The notes beneath the pieces are model-generated. The model worked only from the letters and a program-made list of their open reading frames with translations. It did not search any database and was not told the DNA's origin. A stretch of DNA of 64,000 nt from Flavobacterium resistens (GTDB lineage Bacteria > Bacteroidota > Bacteroidia > Flavobacteriales > Flavobacteriaceae). Position 1 is the stretch's first letter. Each line of letters starts with the position of its first letter. Shown here piece after piece: positions 33,944 to 42,128 of the stretch. The stretch spans positions 372,001 to 436,000 of the forward strand of contig NZ_FXTA01000005.1 of assembly GCF_900182645.1 (NCBI RefSeq), in the 5' to 3' direction. The translations under genes and the position numbers were made by a program.

Positions 33944-34402
33944 TTATTTGTATATTTTTTTCCAGTTGTTATCTGCCTTAACTTTTAACTCCGCTTCATC
34001 TTTGTTCCAACTTTTCAAAGTATTATTAAAATATGCGTTGTAAAACAGATACAATTTGCCGTCAACAATTTTAAAAGTCTCCGGATTAATTTCTACTTTT
34101 TCACCTGCACTTCCCATTGCGTACGCACACCATCCGCCATATTGAGGTTCAAATTTTGATGGGTTTTTCAAAAAGGCATTTTTATTTTCAGCTGATGAAA
34201 AATTGTATGTCACTCCCTGATACGAAGTTGAAATTTCTTTTTTTCCTTTAATTGCTTTTCCCTGGTTAAAATATCCAACTGGATCATAACCCTGAATACC
34301 TACTTTATTTTCTAAATTATACTGGCTAACTCTTTTGGCATCATTTTGAGCAAATGAACTAGCTGAAACTAAAATCAATAACAATAATACTAGCTTTTTC
34401 AT
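33944..34402 (-). CDS. Exported YHS-domain protein
   Basis: A 152-residue protein with a signal peptide ending near SSFAQ (about residue 19) and a YHS-domain-like core: GIQGYDPVGYFNQGKAIKG followed by NKNAFLKNPSKFEPQYGGWCAY. The conserved cysteine in GGWCAYAMG may bind metal. It lies between DoxX and peroxiredoxin genes, consistent with a role in periplasmic metal or redox stress, which is inference. Confidence 0.88.
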   Translation of the reverse strand: MKKLVLLLLILVSASSFAQNDAKRVSQYNLENKVGIQGYDPVGYFNQGKAIKGKKEISTSYQGVTYNFSSAENKNAFLKNPSKFEPQYGGWCAYAMGSAGEKVEINPETFKIVDGKLYLFYNAYFNNTLKSWNKDEAELKVKADNNWKKIYK

Positions 34403-34410
34403 CTTTACTT

Positions 34411-35007
34411 TTATTTAAGGTTTTTTAATACTGACACTAATAATTCTGCAGAGATACGTTGTTTAAAATCTGGCGCGATATATTCAAAAAGTATATCAGC
34501 TTCAGTATTAAGTACAAAAACAGAAGGAACAGGCAGTAAACTGGTATTGATTCCATTAGAATGTACGTTAATAACTGTTTTGTAGTTTTCCGGAACTTGA
34601 TAAGCGATTCCTGCCGCTTTTATCAATTCTCCTTTTGAATCAGAGAGTAAGGTGTATTTTACTTTATCCTTTTCTTCTGTTATTTTTAAATTTTCTGGAG
34701 AATCAGGACTTATGGCTATAATTTGATAACCTAAGTCGATGATTTGTTTTTCAGCTTCAGCCAATGACTGCAAATGTAAATTGCAATACGGACACCAGCC
34801 ACCGCGATAAAAAATCAGAACTGTTTTTTTCTTTTTAAGTAAATCTGAAATATTTACATCTGCATTTTCAGATGATTTTAAAATAATGTCTGGAATTTTC
34901 TCTCCTATTAATAAAGGAGCAATATCGACCGCAGATTTAGGAATTGTGTTCTGCGCATTAACAGCTAAAGTAAAAGCTGCTAAAAAAATAAAAAGCATTT
35001 TTTTCAT
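34411..35007 (-). CDS. Exported peroxiredoxin-like (AhpC/TSA family) protein
   Basis: A 198-residue thioredoxin-fold protein of the AhpC/TSA or TlpA type with a signal peptide ending near AVNAQ (about residue 19). The active site is WCPYC in YRGGWCPYCNLHLQS, so it has two cysteines separated by two residues as in thiol oxidoreductases. It would act in the periplasm in thiol redox or peroxide handling. It heads the run of seven packed genes down to 30650. The start codon is inside a strong hairpin in the leader (35000-35061). Confidence 0.92.
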   Translation of the reverse strand: MKKMLFIFLAAFTLAVNAQNTIPKSAVDIAPLLIGEKIPDIILKSSENADVNISDLLKKKKTVLIFYRGGWCPYCNLHLQSLAEAEKQIIDLGYQIIAISPDSPENLKITEEKDKVKYTLLSDSKGELIKAAGIAYQVPENYKTVINVHSNGINTSLLPVPSVFVLNTEADILFEYIAPDFKQRISAELLVSVLKNLK

Positions 35008-35061
35008 AGTGTAGTGGTTTTACATCTTTTTGATGATGTAAAATTATTGTACTATGAAAAA
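35000..35061 (-). promoter_or_regulatory. Nested inverted repeat covering the peroxiredoxin start codon
   Basis: Outer 11-bp arms 35000-35010 and 35051-35061 and inner 9-bp arms 35018-35026 (TTTTACATC) and 35035-35043 (GATGTAAAA) are both perfect, separated by symmetrical 7-base internal loops. On the mRNA the AUG at 35007-35005 is within the 3' outer arm. It may control translation, or the inner repeat may be an operator for the adjacent Crp/Fnr protein. Confidence 0.6.
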
Positions 35062-35098
35062 GCAAAATGTCGGCTAATTTACACTTCGCTTAAAATAA

Positions 35099-35776
35099 TT
35101 ATAATTTGGTAATATCTTGAATGATAATTTCTTTTCTGTTATAACTTAACAGCTGATTCGCCTCCATTTCATTCAGCAATTGTGTAGCTGTTTGTCTGGA
35201 AGTACAAATAATTTGAGCAATATCATTTTGGGTTAAATAATTTTCGATCGTAACTGAATTTCCGTTTACAGCTCCTTCACTCTCTGCCCAGTCTTTTAGA
35301 AATTGATACAATCTGGTTTTAGCATCTTTAGAAATCAAATTAGAATAACTGTTTTTGATGCGCTTCATTTTCAAACCAACAAATTTGGTATATGAAAGTG
35401 CCAAAGTCGGATTTCTTAATAATAAATCTTCAAAGTCAGACATTAAAAAACTACAGATTGCAACATCGTCTGAAAGTACTTTCGCATATTCTTCGACTTT
35501 ATTATCTGTTTCTAAAGTCAATTCGCCAAATAAATCTCCTTTTTGAATGATATCTTTTATCGTTTCATTTCCATCGTCATCGATAGAAACAATTTTGATA
35601 TTTCCTTTTTTAAGTAAAAAGATACGAGGCACATCTGAAGAAGAAAAATAAATAATTTCTCCTTTTGATGCTTTTTTAAAACCGGTAATAATACACAATT
35701 GTTTGATTTGAGAATAGCTCAGCGTTCTAAACAATTTATGATCCCGCAAGTACCAATATTTTAAATCTTCATACAT
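35099..35776 (-). CDS. Crp/Fnr-family transcriptional regulator
   Basis: A 225-residue regulator with an N-terminal cyclic-nucleotide-binding-like domain (about 20-135, with IIYFSSSDVPRIFLLKKGNIKI and GDLFGELTL) and a C-terminal winged helix whose recognition region is TQNDIAQIICTSRQTATQLLNEM. There is no Fnr-type cysteine cluster; scattered cysteines are at about 28 and 107. It lies 91 bp upstream of the peroxiredoxin operon on the same strand, so it is a strong candidate regulator of that operon. GATGTAAA-type half sites occur at both promoters. Confidence 0.93.
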   Translation of the reverse strand: MYEDLKYWYLRDHKLFRTLSYSQIKQLCIITGFKKASKGEIIYFSSSDVPRIFLLKKGNIKIVSIDDDGNETIKDIIQKGDLFGELTLETDNKVEEYAKVLSDDVAICSFLMSDFEDLLLRNPTLALSYTKFVGLKMKRIKNSYSNLISKDAKTRLYQFLKDWAESEGAVNGNSVTIENYLTQNDIAQIICTSRQTATQLLNEMEANQLLSYNRKEIIIQDITKL

Positions 35777-35791
35777 AGAATAAATTTTCTT

Positions 35792-35825
35792 GATGTAAAT
35801 GTAGCAATTTTAACATCTAAACAAA
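35792..35825 (-). promoter_or_regulatory. Promoter of the Crp/Fnr gene with GATGTAAA half site
   Basis: Minus strand TTTG (35825-35822), 18-bp spacer, TACATTTA (35803-35796), one mismatch from consensus. Plus-strand GATGTAAA (35792-35799) overlaps the -7 element, and TTAACATC (35810-35817) is its near inverse, resembling the sites at 35018-35043. Confidence 0.5.
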
Positions 35826-35860
35826 AAACCCTTTCGAAGCAGAAAGCCTGAAAGGGTTTT
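35825..35860 (-). terminator. Terminator of the acyl-CoA dehydrogenase gene
   Basis: AAAACCCTTTC (35825-35835) pairs with GAAAGGGTTTT (35850-35860), and the minus strand continues into a T-rich run. Confidence 0.8.
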
Positions 35861-35879
35861 GAAATATATTTAAGAGAAA

Positions 35880-37022
35880 TTATCCGGCGATAACTGATCT
35901 TGAAATTACAATTTTTTGAATCTCAGAAGTACCTTCATAAATCTGAGTGATTTTTGCGTCGCGCATCATACGTTCAACATGATATTCTTTTACATATCCA
36001 TTTCCACCATGAATTTGAACAGCTTCAACAGCAGTATCCATTGCAACTTGCGAAGCAAATAATTTTGCCATTGCACCACTCACATCGTAGTTTTTATGCT
36101 GATCTTTATCCCAAGCTGCTTTCATACATAAATGACGTGCTGCTTCAATATTCACCGCCATATCTGCCAATTTAAAAGCGATTGCCTGATGATTGCAGAT
36201 CTCTGTTCCGAAAGCTTTACGCTCTTTAGAATATTTAAGAGCCAATTCGTAAGCTCCAGAAGCAATTCCTAAAGCTTGAGAAGCAATACCAATTCTTCCT
36301 CCAGCCAAGGTTTTCATTGCAAATTTGAATCCGAAACCGTCTTCGCCAATTCTATTTTCTTTTGGAACTTTTACATCACTGAACATTAATGAATGTGTAT
36401 CAGATCCACGGATTCCCATTTTTTGTTCTTTTGGACCAATAGAAAAACCAGGCATATCTTTAGTCATAATCAACGCATTGATTCCCTTATGTTTTTTCTC
36501 CGGATGCGTTTGCGCAATTACTAAATATACTGAAGCCGTGTTTCCATTTGTAATCCAGTTTTTCGTTCCGTTTACTAAGTAATGATCTCCCATATCAACT
36601 GCAGTTGTTTTTTGAGAAGTTGCATCACTTCCAGCTTCTGGTTCACTCAAGCAAAAAGCTCCGTGAATTTCACCTGACGCCAAACCTGGTAAATATTTTT
36701 GTTTTTGTTCTTCAGTTCCAAATTCCTGCAATCCCCAGCAAACTAATGAATTATTTACAGACATAACTACAGAAGCTGATGCATCAACTTTCGAAATTTC
36801 TTCCATAGCAATTACATACGAAATAGCATCAAGTCCGCTTCCTCCGTATTTCGGATCAACCATCATTCCCATGAAACCTAATTGTCCCATTTTCTTTACT
36901 TGTTCTGTCGGAAAAATTTGTTTTTCATCACGTTCAATAACACCAGGCAGCAATTCGTTTTGAGCAAAATCTCTGGCAGCCTGTTGAATCATTAAATGCT
37001 CTTCGGTAAGATTAAAATCCAT
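35880..37022 (-). CDS. Acyl-CoA dehydrogenase
   Basis: A 380-residue FAD-dependent acyl-CoA dehydrogenase of fatty-acid beta-oxidation or branched-chain degradation. GAFCLSEPEAGSDATS and the WITNG FAD-binding segment are typical, and the catalytic glutamate is in QIYEGTSEIQKIVIS near the C-terminus. The start at 37022 (MDFNLTEEHLMIQ) is the family start; the possible upstream extension contains its own promoter element. The chain-length specificity cannot be read. A terminator follows. Confidence 0.96.
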   Translation of the reverse strand: MDFNLTEEHLMIQQAARDFAQNELLPGVIERDEKQIFPTEQVKKMGQLGFMGMMVDPKYGGSGLDAISYVIAMEEISKVDASASVVMSVNNSLVCWGLQEFGTEEQKQKYLPGLASGEIHGAFCLSEPEAGSDATSQKTTAVDMGDHYLVNGTKNWITNGNTASVYLVIAQTHPEKKHKGINALIMTKDMPGFSIGPKEQKMGIRGSDTHSLMFSDVKVPKENRIGEDGFGFKFAMKTLAGGRIGIASQALGIASGAYELALKYSKERKAFGTEICNHQAIAFKLADMAVNIEAARHLCMKAAWDKDQHKNYDVSGAMAKLFASQVAMDTAVEAVQIHGGNGYVKEYHVERMMRDAKITQIYEGTSEIQKIVISRSVIAG

Positions 37023-37130
37023 ATTCTTTGTTAGTTTATTGTTTTTTAAAACCAAAATCGAAAAATTTTCGCTGATGGAAATAATTTGTTTTTTGTGTTT
37101 TTTATATTTTTTTGCTTTAAAAAAGGCTTT

Positions 37131-37170
37131 CAAAGATAAATGTTAAAAGTCAAATTAACAATGCATGCAT
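37131..37170 (-). promoter_or_regulatory. Promoter of acyl-CoA dehydrogenase gene with ATGCATGCAT site
   Basis: Minus strand TTG (37161-37159), 20-bp spacer, TATCTTTG (37138-37131). ATGCATGCAT at 37161-37170 abuts the -33 element, the same 10-bp palindrome as upstream of the KAS III-like gene. The leader to 37022 is about 105 bases. Confidence 0.6.
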
Positions 37171-37511
37171 ATAAAATTAATAGATCAGCAATAATTACGA
37201 TAACGTTTTCGTAATAATTCGGCATTTTCAAAAAACTAACAGTAATACTTCAAGGATTTCTTTAAAATTTAAGAATATAATTGCACATCAAAAAGACATT
37301 ATTTATAAAGTTTTAGTAAATTTTAGATAAAAAAGTGCGCAACCGGTTTTGAAACACGTAAATGTACGTAAAACAAGTCTTACTAAATTGATAATGAAAT
37401 AAATACAAATAAAAAAAATGCGTTAGTTTAATAAAAAACATGTATTTTTAGAGAGCAAAATTTAGAAATTAAAAGTATTTTTGCCAAAAAACAAAAATTA
37501 TCGATAGAAGT
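37171..37511. promoter_or_regulatory. Intergenic region between divergent genes, with -7 element for the chalcone-isomerase-like gene
   Basis: About 340 bp of AT-rich DNA. It holds ATTACGA/TCGTAAT (37194-37200 and 37209-37215), a 7-bp inverted repeat with 8-bp spacer, and TATTTTTG at 37476-37483, an exact TAnnTTTG element 28 bases before the chalcone-isomerase-like ATG. I see no gene. Confidence 0.45.
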
Positions 37512-38087
37512 ATGAAAAAGATTTTACTATTATTTGCACTCATTTTCAGCGTGCAATTTTCGACTGTTTCTGCACAAACTCAACTTGAAGTAAACGGCGT
37601 TACAGTTCCAAGAAAAATTGAAGTTCAAAATAAAACAATGCAGCTAAATGGTGCTGGCGGAAGATCAAAAATGTGGTTGGAAGTTTATGTTCAGGCACTT
37701 TATTTGTCACAATTAAGCCAAGACCCAAAATTCATTATCGATAGCGATACTGAAATGGCTGTGAGAATTGAAATCACCTCTTCTATGGTTTCTTCAAACA
37801 AATTAACAAAAGCAATGAATACAGGTTTTGAAAAATCTGCAGGAAGCAATCTTGAGGCTTTGCGCCCGAGAATTGAGGAGTTCAAAACATTTTTAAGTGA
37901 TGCTATCACAGAAAAAGATGTATTTATTTTATTTTACAACCCGCTTGATCAAACTGTTAGTGTTATCAAAAATGATGTTCCAAAAGGAAAAATTACAGGA
38001 TTTGATTTCAAACAAGCATTATTCGGAATCTGGCTTTCAGACAAACCAGTTGACGAAACTTTGAAAAAACACTTATTAGGAATATAA
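37512..38087 (+). CDS. Exported chalcone-isomerase-like protein
   Basis: A 191-residue protein with a signal peptide ending near TVSAQ (about residue 21) and a chalcone-isomerase-like fold: NGVTVPRKIEVQNKTMQLNGAGGRSKMWLEVYVQALYL and later FILFYNPLDQTVSVIKND. The bacterial fold group is related to fatty-acid-binding rather than flavonoid enzymes, so no catalysis is assumed. It stands divergent from the acyl-CoA dehydrogenase gene, which may hint at a lipid link. Confidence 0.85.
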   Translation: MKKILLLFALIFSVQFSTVSAQTQLEVNGVTVPRKIEVQNKTMQLNGAGGRSKMWLEVYVQALYLSQLSQDPKFIIDSDTEMAVRIEITSSMVSSNKLTKAMNTGFEKSAGSNLEALRPRIEEFKTFLSDAITEKDVFILFYNPLDQTVSVIKNDVPKGKITGFDFKQALFGIWLSDKPVDETLKKHLLGI

Positions 38088-38117
38088 TTCAGAATTTCTT
38101 AAAAAAATTCGAAATCC

Positions 38118-38156
38118 AAAAGCCGAAAACCTTATAGTTTTCGGCTTTCTTTTTTT
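38118..38156 (+). terminator. Terminator of the chalcone-isomerase-like gene
   Basis: AAAGCCGAAAAC (38119-38130) pairs with GTTTTCGGCTTT (38137-38148) and is followed by a T-run. Confidence 0.9.
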
Positions 38157-38239
38157 TCTTTCATTAAATTTGCAATAAAATACATTATTCGCATTATTCT
38201 ATTTTATACTTTTACGCAAAATAAACATATCACAACAAA

Positions 38240-39466
38240 ATGAAAGATTTATTACAACAATTTGAAAATAAGGAACCTGAAATTGTTTTTAACTGGAAAG
38301 ATTCTGAAACAGAAGCCGAAGGATGGACTGTAATCAATTCACTTCGTGGAGGAGCTGCAGGAGGAGGAACAAGAATGAGAAAAGGCCTGGATATGAATGA
38401 AGTATTATCATTGGCTAAAACAATGGAAGTTAAATTTTCAGTTTCCGGACCTGCAATTGGAGGCGCAAAATCTGGAATTAATTTTGACCCAAATGATCCT
38501 CGTAAAAAAGGTGTTTTGCAACGTTGGTACAAAGCAGTTTCACCTTTATTAAAAAGTTATTATGGAACTGGAGGTGATTTGAATGTTGATGAAATTCACG
38601 AAGTTATCCCGATGACAGAAGAATGCGGTGTTTGGCATCCGCAGGAAGGTGTTTTCAACGGACATTTTAAACCAACAGAAGCTGATAAAATCAATAGAAT
38701 TGGACAATTACGTCAAGGTGTTATCAAAGTGATTGAAAATCCAAAATTTTCACCAGATGTAACAAGAAAATATACTGTTGCCGATATGATTACAGGTTAT
38801 GGCGTTGCCGAAGCGGTTCGTCATTTTTATGCTACTTATGGTGGAGAAATTAAAGGTAAAAAAGCAATCGTTCAGGGATTTGGAAATGTTGGGTCTGCAG
38901 CTGCTTTTTATTTAGCTGAAATGGGTGCAAAAGTTATCGGAATTATTGACCGTGACGGAGGATTGATTAAAGAAGAAGGTTTTTCTTTTGAAGAAATCAG
39001 AACGTTGTTTTTAAATAAAGACGGAAACAAATTAGTTGCCGAAAATATGATTCCGTTTGAAGAAATTAATTCTAAAATCTGGACAATCGGTGCTGAAATT
39101 TTCACGCCTTGCGCAGCTTCAAGATTAGTAACTCAGGCACAAATCGATAATTTGATTGCAAACGGACTAGAAGTAATTTCATGTGGCGCAAACGTTCCTT
39201 TTGCTGATAAAGAAATTTTCTTCGGATCGATTATGGAAGAAGTGGATCATAAAGTAAGTTTGATTCCGGATTTCATTTCAAACTGCGGAATGGCAAGAGT
39301 TTTTGCTTATTTCATGGAAAAGAAAGTTCAAATGACAGATGAGGCTATTTTTAATGATACTTCAGAAATTATAAAAAATGCGATTGTTAAAGCACATGCT
39401 TTAAGTTCATCAAAAACAAATATTAGTGCAACTGCTTTTGAAATTGCATTGAAACAGCTAGTATAA
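38240..39466 (+). CDS. Glu/Leu/Phe/Val-type amino-acid dehydrogenase
   Basis: A 408-residue enzyme of the glutamate/leucine dehydrogenase family, which reversibly deaminates an amino acid with NAD(P). GPAIGGAKSGINFD holds the catalytic lysine and its glycine-rich surrounding, and GFGNVGSAAAFYLAEMGAKVIG is the nucleotide-binding loop. The protein is slightly shorter than the hexameric GDH (about 450). Specificity (Glu or Leu) cannot be assigned from sequence alone. It ends at a hairpin terminator. Confidence 0.92.
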   Translation: MKDLLQQFENKEPEIVFNWKDSETEAEGWTVINSLRGGAAGGGTRMRKGLDMNEVLSLAKTMEVKFSVSGPAIGGAKSGINFDPNDPRKKGVLQRWYKAVSPLLKSYYGTGGDLNVDEIHEVIPMTEECGVWHPQEGVFNGHFKPTEADKINRIGQLRQGVIKVIENPKFSPDVTRKYTVADMITGYGVAEAVRHFYATYGGEIKGKKAIVQGFGNVGSAAAFYLAEMGAKVIGIIDRDGGLIKEEGFSFEEIRTLFLNKDGNKLVAENMIPFEEINSKIWTIGAEIFTPCAASRLVTQAQIDNLIANGLEVISCGANVPFADKEIFFGSIMEEVDHKVSLIPDFISNCGMARVFAYFMEKKVQMTDEAIFNDTSEIIKNAIVKAHALSSSKTNISATAFEIALKQLV

Positions 39467-39487
39467 TCTATTTTATACTTTATTTCT

Positions 39488-39520
39488 AAAAACGGGCTAA
39501 ATTATTTAGCTCGTTTTTTT
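39488..39520 (+). terminator. Terminator of the dehydrogenase gene
   Basis: A stem CGGGCTAAA / TTTAGCTCG (39493-39501 and 39505-39513) with one G-T pair, flanked by A-run and T-run. Confidence 0.85.
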
Positions 39521-39570
39521 TTACCGCAAAGCACGCAAAGATTTACGCAAGGAACGCTAATTTATTTCTC

Positions 39571-39602
39571 GCAAAGTAGCAAAGAAAACTTTGCGACTTT
39601 GC
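39571..39602. repeat. GCAAAG-type hairpin
   Basis: GCAAAGTAGCAAAG (39571-39584) faces CTTTGCGACTTTGC (39589-39602) with one mismatch. The stretch 39530-39560 upstream has further GCAAAG-like words. It sits between the dehydrogenase terminator and the TonB gene. Confidence 0.6.
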
Positions 39603-39647
39603 AAGATTCAGAAACAAATAGCTTTACAACCTTGGGTAAACCTTTGC

Positions 39648-39665
39648 TCCCGATAGCTATCGGGA
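39648..39665. repeat. Palindrome copy 3 (CCCGATAGCTATCGGG core)
   Basis: 18-bp perfect palindrome, same core as at 1089-1104, 28930-28945 and 55607-55622, about 90 bp before the TonB ATG. Confidence 0.8.
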
Positions 39666-39753
39666 TTACGGTTAAATTTTCCCCTTTCTTTCTAAACAAT
39701 TTTTACTACTTTTAAACGTTTTTAAAATAATACATTTCAAAATTCAGAATTAA

Positions 39754-40656
39754 ATGAGTTCCACTATTTCTTCGGACCAAAAGAAATCGTTACTATACAC
39801 AACGGCTATATATGCAGTAATTATTTTATTATTGTTTTTTATACGTTTTTGGCCTCCATATAATCCGGAAAACAACGTTGCACTTGCTGATGGCGGCGGT
39901 GGCGGTGGTGGCGTTACGGTAAATTTTGGTGATAGCGATTTGGGTTCTGGCGCTAATTACAAAAGCGAAGTTCTGGAGGTAAAAAATAATGTAAAACAAG
40001 CTCCTGCTAAAGCAACTCCTGAAGAAGAAGCGATAATTTCACAGGAAAATACAACTACAGATAATGACGTAGTTATTCCGACAAAAGAGAAACCGAAAAA
40101 ACCTGTTCCCGTTGAAAAACCGATACAAAAACCTGTTCCTGAAAAGCCAAAGGTTTCCAACTCAACAAACGATGCTTTGTCTAGCATTTTAAAAGGATCT
40201 AGCAAAGGCGGTGATGGCGATGATAAAGTTTCTGGAAATAAAGGAAAGCCAAATGGGGATTTAAATTCGAAAGCTTATTATGGTGACAATGGTTCAGGCG
40301 GAGGAAAAGGCGGAGGAGACGGAAAAGGAAATGGGCCTGGGAAAGGAGATGGTAATGGTCCAGGAAGCGGTCCAGGTTCTGGCGGAGGATCAGGGTATAC
40401 TTTAAATGGACGCAAAGCTTTATCTACACCTGCACCCAAATACACTTGTAACGAAAAAGGAAAAGTTGTAGTTGAAGTTAAAGTCGATCGAAACGGAAAA
40501 ACTATAAGTGCAACCGTAATCAAAGGAACAGATAATAGAGCACCGTGTTTACTGGAACAAGCAAAAATAGCTGCAATGAATACAAAATGGGAATCAGATA
40601 GTGATGCTCCCGTTACACAAACTGGAACTATTACTTATAATTTTAGTTTGAATTAA
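39754..40656 (+). CDS. TonB-like energy transducer, Gly-rich linker
   Basis: A 300-residue protein with a single N-terminal membrane helix (about 13-29), a Pro/Lys-rich segment (KEKPKKPVPVEKP) like that of TonB, then a glycine-rich linker (about residues 145-215) and a C-terminal TonB-type domain (YTCNEKGKVVVEVKVDRNGKTISATV). It should carry energy from an ExbB-ExbD motor to outer-membrane receptors. The exbD-exbB genes follow but run in the opposite direction. The cysteine pair in the C-terminal domain (ca. 230 and 268) may form a disulfide. Confidence 0.85.
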   Translation: MSSTISSDQKKSLLYTTAIYAVIILLLFFIRFWPPYNPENNVALADGGGGGGGVTVNFGDSDLGSGANYKSEVLEVKNNVKQAPAKATPEEEAIISQENTTTDNDVVIPTKEKPKKPVPVEKPIQKPVPEKPKVSNSTNDALSSILKGSSKGGDGDDKVSGNKGKPNGDLNSKAYYGDNGSGGGKGGGDGKGNGPGKGDGNGPGSGPGSGGGSGYTLNGRKALSTPAPKYTCNEKGKVVVEVKVDRNGKTISATVIKGTDNRAPCLLEQAKIAAMNTKWESDSDAPVTQTGTITYNFSLN

Positions 40657-40684
40657 AACACGAATTTCAAGGATTTACACTAAT

Positions 40685-40725
40685 AAAAAAATGCTTTCTG
40701 AAATATTTTCAGAAAGCATTTTTTT
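40685..40725 (+). terminator. Terminator of the TonB gene
   Basis: AAAAAATGCTTTCTGAA pairs with TTCAGAAAGCATTTTTT (40686-40702 and 40708-40724), a perfect 17-bp stem. Confidence 0.9.
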
Positions 40726-40769
40726 ATTCTAGTTGTCATTTCTCGCGATGAATAAGATTATGTTATTCC

Positions 40770-40892
40770 GCGTGAGGGATAGGAGCAAGCTACCGAAGTA
40801 GCGCTCCCGATAATTATCGGGACGACCGCAATAAAAAAATGGGCGAATCAACACTTTGCTGATTCGCCCATTTTTTTATTGTGGTCACGCCC
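40770..40892. repeat. Variant copy of the GC-rich element with embedded hairpins
   Basis: Starts GCGTGAGGGATAG (40770-40782) and ends CACGCCC (40886-40892), like the element at 18903-18994. Its middle differs: it holds a TCCCGATAATTATCGGGA palindrome (40805-40822) and the exbD terminator. So it looks like an element invaded or rebuilt at a gene end. Confidence 0.65.
40824..40886 (-). terminator. Long terminator hairpin of exbD
   Basis: A 27-bp stem (40824-40850 and 40860-40886) with one G-T pair; the middle 18 bp are perfect (AAAAAAATGGGCGAATCA). On the minus strand T-rich ends follow. It lies 18 bp past the exbD stop. Confidence 0.85.
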
Positions 40893-40903
40893 TAATGATA
40901 ATT

Positions 40904-41299
40904 TTACTTCGGACTGGTTGCAATGACAAACTTCAAATTGTTCTTCACTCCTATTTGTAAAACATCTACTAAATCCTGAACTTGTAAATTAAACGGAATT
41001 CGGACTACGACTGTTTGTTCTTTGTCTGTACCAATTTTAGTCATTAAACTGGTTTCCAGATTTTCAAAATCAACCGGTTCTTTATCAATGTAGAATTTTT
41101 TATCTTCAGTAACTGATAAACTGATTAATTGCTTATTTGTCTTTTCATTTGCTTTAGCTTTCGGCAACGTCATTTTAATCACATTAGGATTTGCCAGCGT
41201 TGAAATAATTAAGAAAAACAACAGCAGGAAAAACATAATATCACTTAATGATGAAGTGGCAACCTCAGCGTGAAATCTTCTTTTTCTTTTAATCGACAT
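40904..41299 (-). CDS. exbD: ExbD-type biopolymer transport protein
   Basis: A 131-residue inner-membrane ExbD/TolR protein. The N-terminal helix (about 17-40) holds the proton-path aspartate in SSLSDIMFFLLLFFLI, and the rest is a periplasmic domain. It forms a motor with ExbB, whose gene overlaps closely (3-bp gap). Together they energise TonB. The neighbouring TonB gene is convergent. Confidence 0.9.
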   Translation of the reverse strand: MSIKRKRRFHAEVATSSLSDIMFFLLLFFLIISTLANPNVIKMTLPKAKANEKTNKQLISLSVTEDKKFYIDKEPVDFENLETSLMTKIGTDKEQTVVVRIPFNLQVQDLVDVLQIGVKNNLKFVIATSPK

Positions 41300-41302
41300 A
41301 GC

Positions 41303-41998
41303 TTATGCTCTTTGAATTATATTGACAAATTCTAATATTTGTTTCTGAATTTTCAAGGCGAAATTATCAATTTTTCCGTTTAATAAGTGGTAAGCAGAAT
41401 ACGCAATAATACCCACAATTAATCCAGAACCTGAACTGATCATTTTTTCATATAAACCTCCTGAAATGTTTCCGATACTGATATTTTCTGTAACCGAAAT
41501 ACTGTAGAAAATTTTAATAACTCCTGAAATTGTTCCAATAAAACCAAGCGTTGGTGCAATACCTGCGATAAGTCCAAGATGACCTAAATGCTTTTCCATT
41601 TCACCAATTTCAATATCAGCGGCGCGGTCCATATTTGATTCGATTTCTGCAATTGGTCTTCCAATTACTAAAACTCCTTCTTTCAAGATATTTCCGGCTG
41701 CTGTATTGCTTCTTTCAACAATAGTTCTTGCTAATTCAATATTTCCTGCATTCAATTTATCTCCAACATCTTGCATCAAACGACTGTCGATTTTTGATGC
41801 TTTGCTGATGTACATATAACGCTCAAAAATAACATAGATCGTATAAAACAATAAAATAGCAATTGGAATAAGGAATACACCTCCTTTGAAGATAAAGTCT
41901 AAAACTGAGATTTCGTTATTTGGAGCAATTTTTTCGATAACTACGTTAGATGCTGCTTTTGCGATGGTATCTGTTTGTAATTGAATGAAGCTAAACAT
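41303..41998 (-). CDS. exbB: ExbB/TolQ/MotA-type proton channel protein
   Basis: A 231-residue inner-membrane protein with three helices: about 35-57 (VFLIPIAILLFYTIYVIFERY), 135-160 (HLGLIAGIAPTLGFIGTISGV) and 175-205. The conserved threonine-containing region APTLGFIGT is typical. It pairs with the downstream ExbD. It is divergent from folC with a 130-bp gap. Confidence 0.93.
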   Translation of the reverse strand: MFSFIQLQTDTIAKAASNVVIEKIAPNNEISVLDFIFKGGVFLIPIAILLFYTIYVIFERYMYISKASKIDSRLMQDVGDKLNAGNIELARTIVERSNTAAGNILKEGVLVIGRPIAEIESNMDRAADIEIGEMEKHLGHLGLIAGIAPTLGFIGTISGVIKIFYSISVTENISIGNISGGLYEKMISSGSGLIVGIIAYSAYHLLNGKIDNFALKIQKQILEFVNIIQRA

Positions 41999-42128
41999 AT
42001 TTTAATTCTGGTTTTTATGATTAATTCTAAAAATTATTTGAAATTTGCACTAAAGATAATTTTCGCTGTAATATTAAACTACAAAAATCGAAATTTATTT
42101 CAATCGACAACCATTTTATCCAAAATAA

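Noticed and set aside
40278..40523. Proline-rich protein on the minus strand opposite the TonB linker
   Set aside because: It is the complement of the Gly-rich linker of the TonB gene. No promoter or start supports it.
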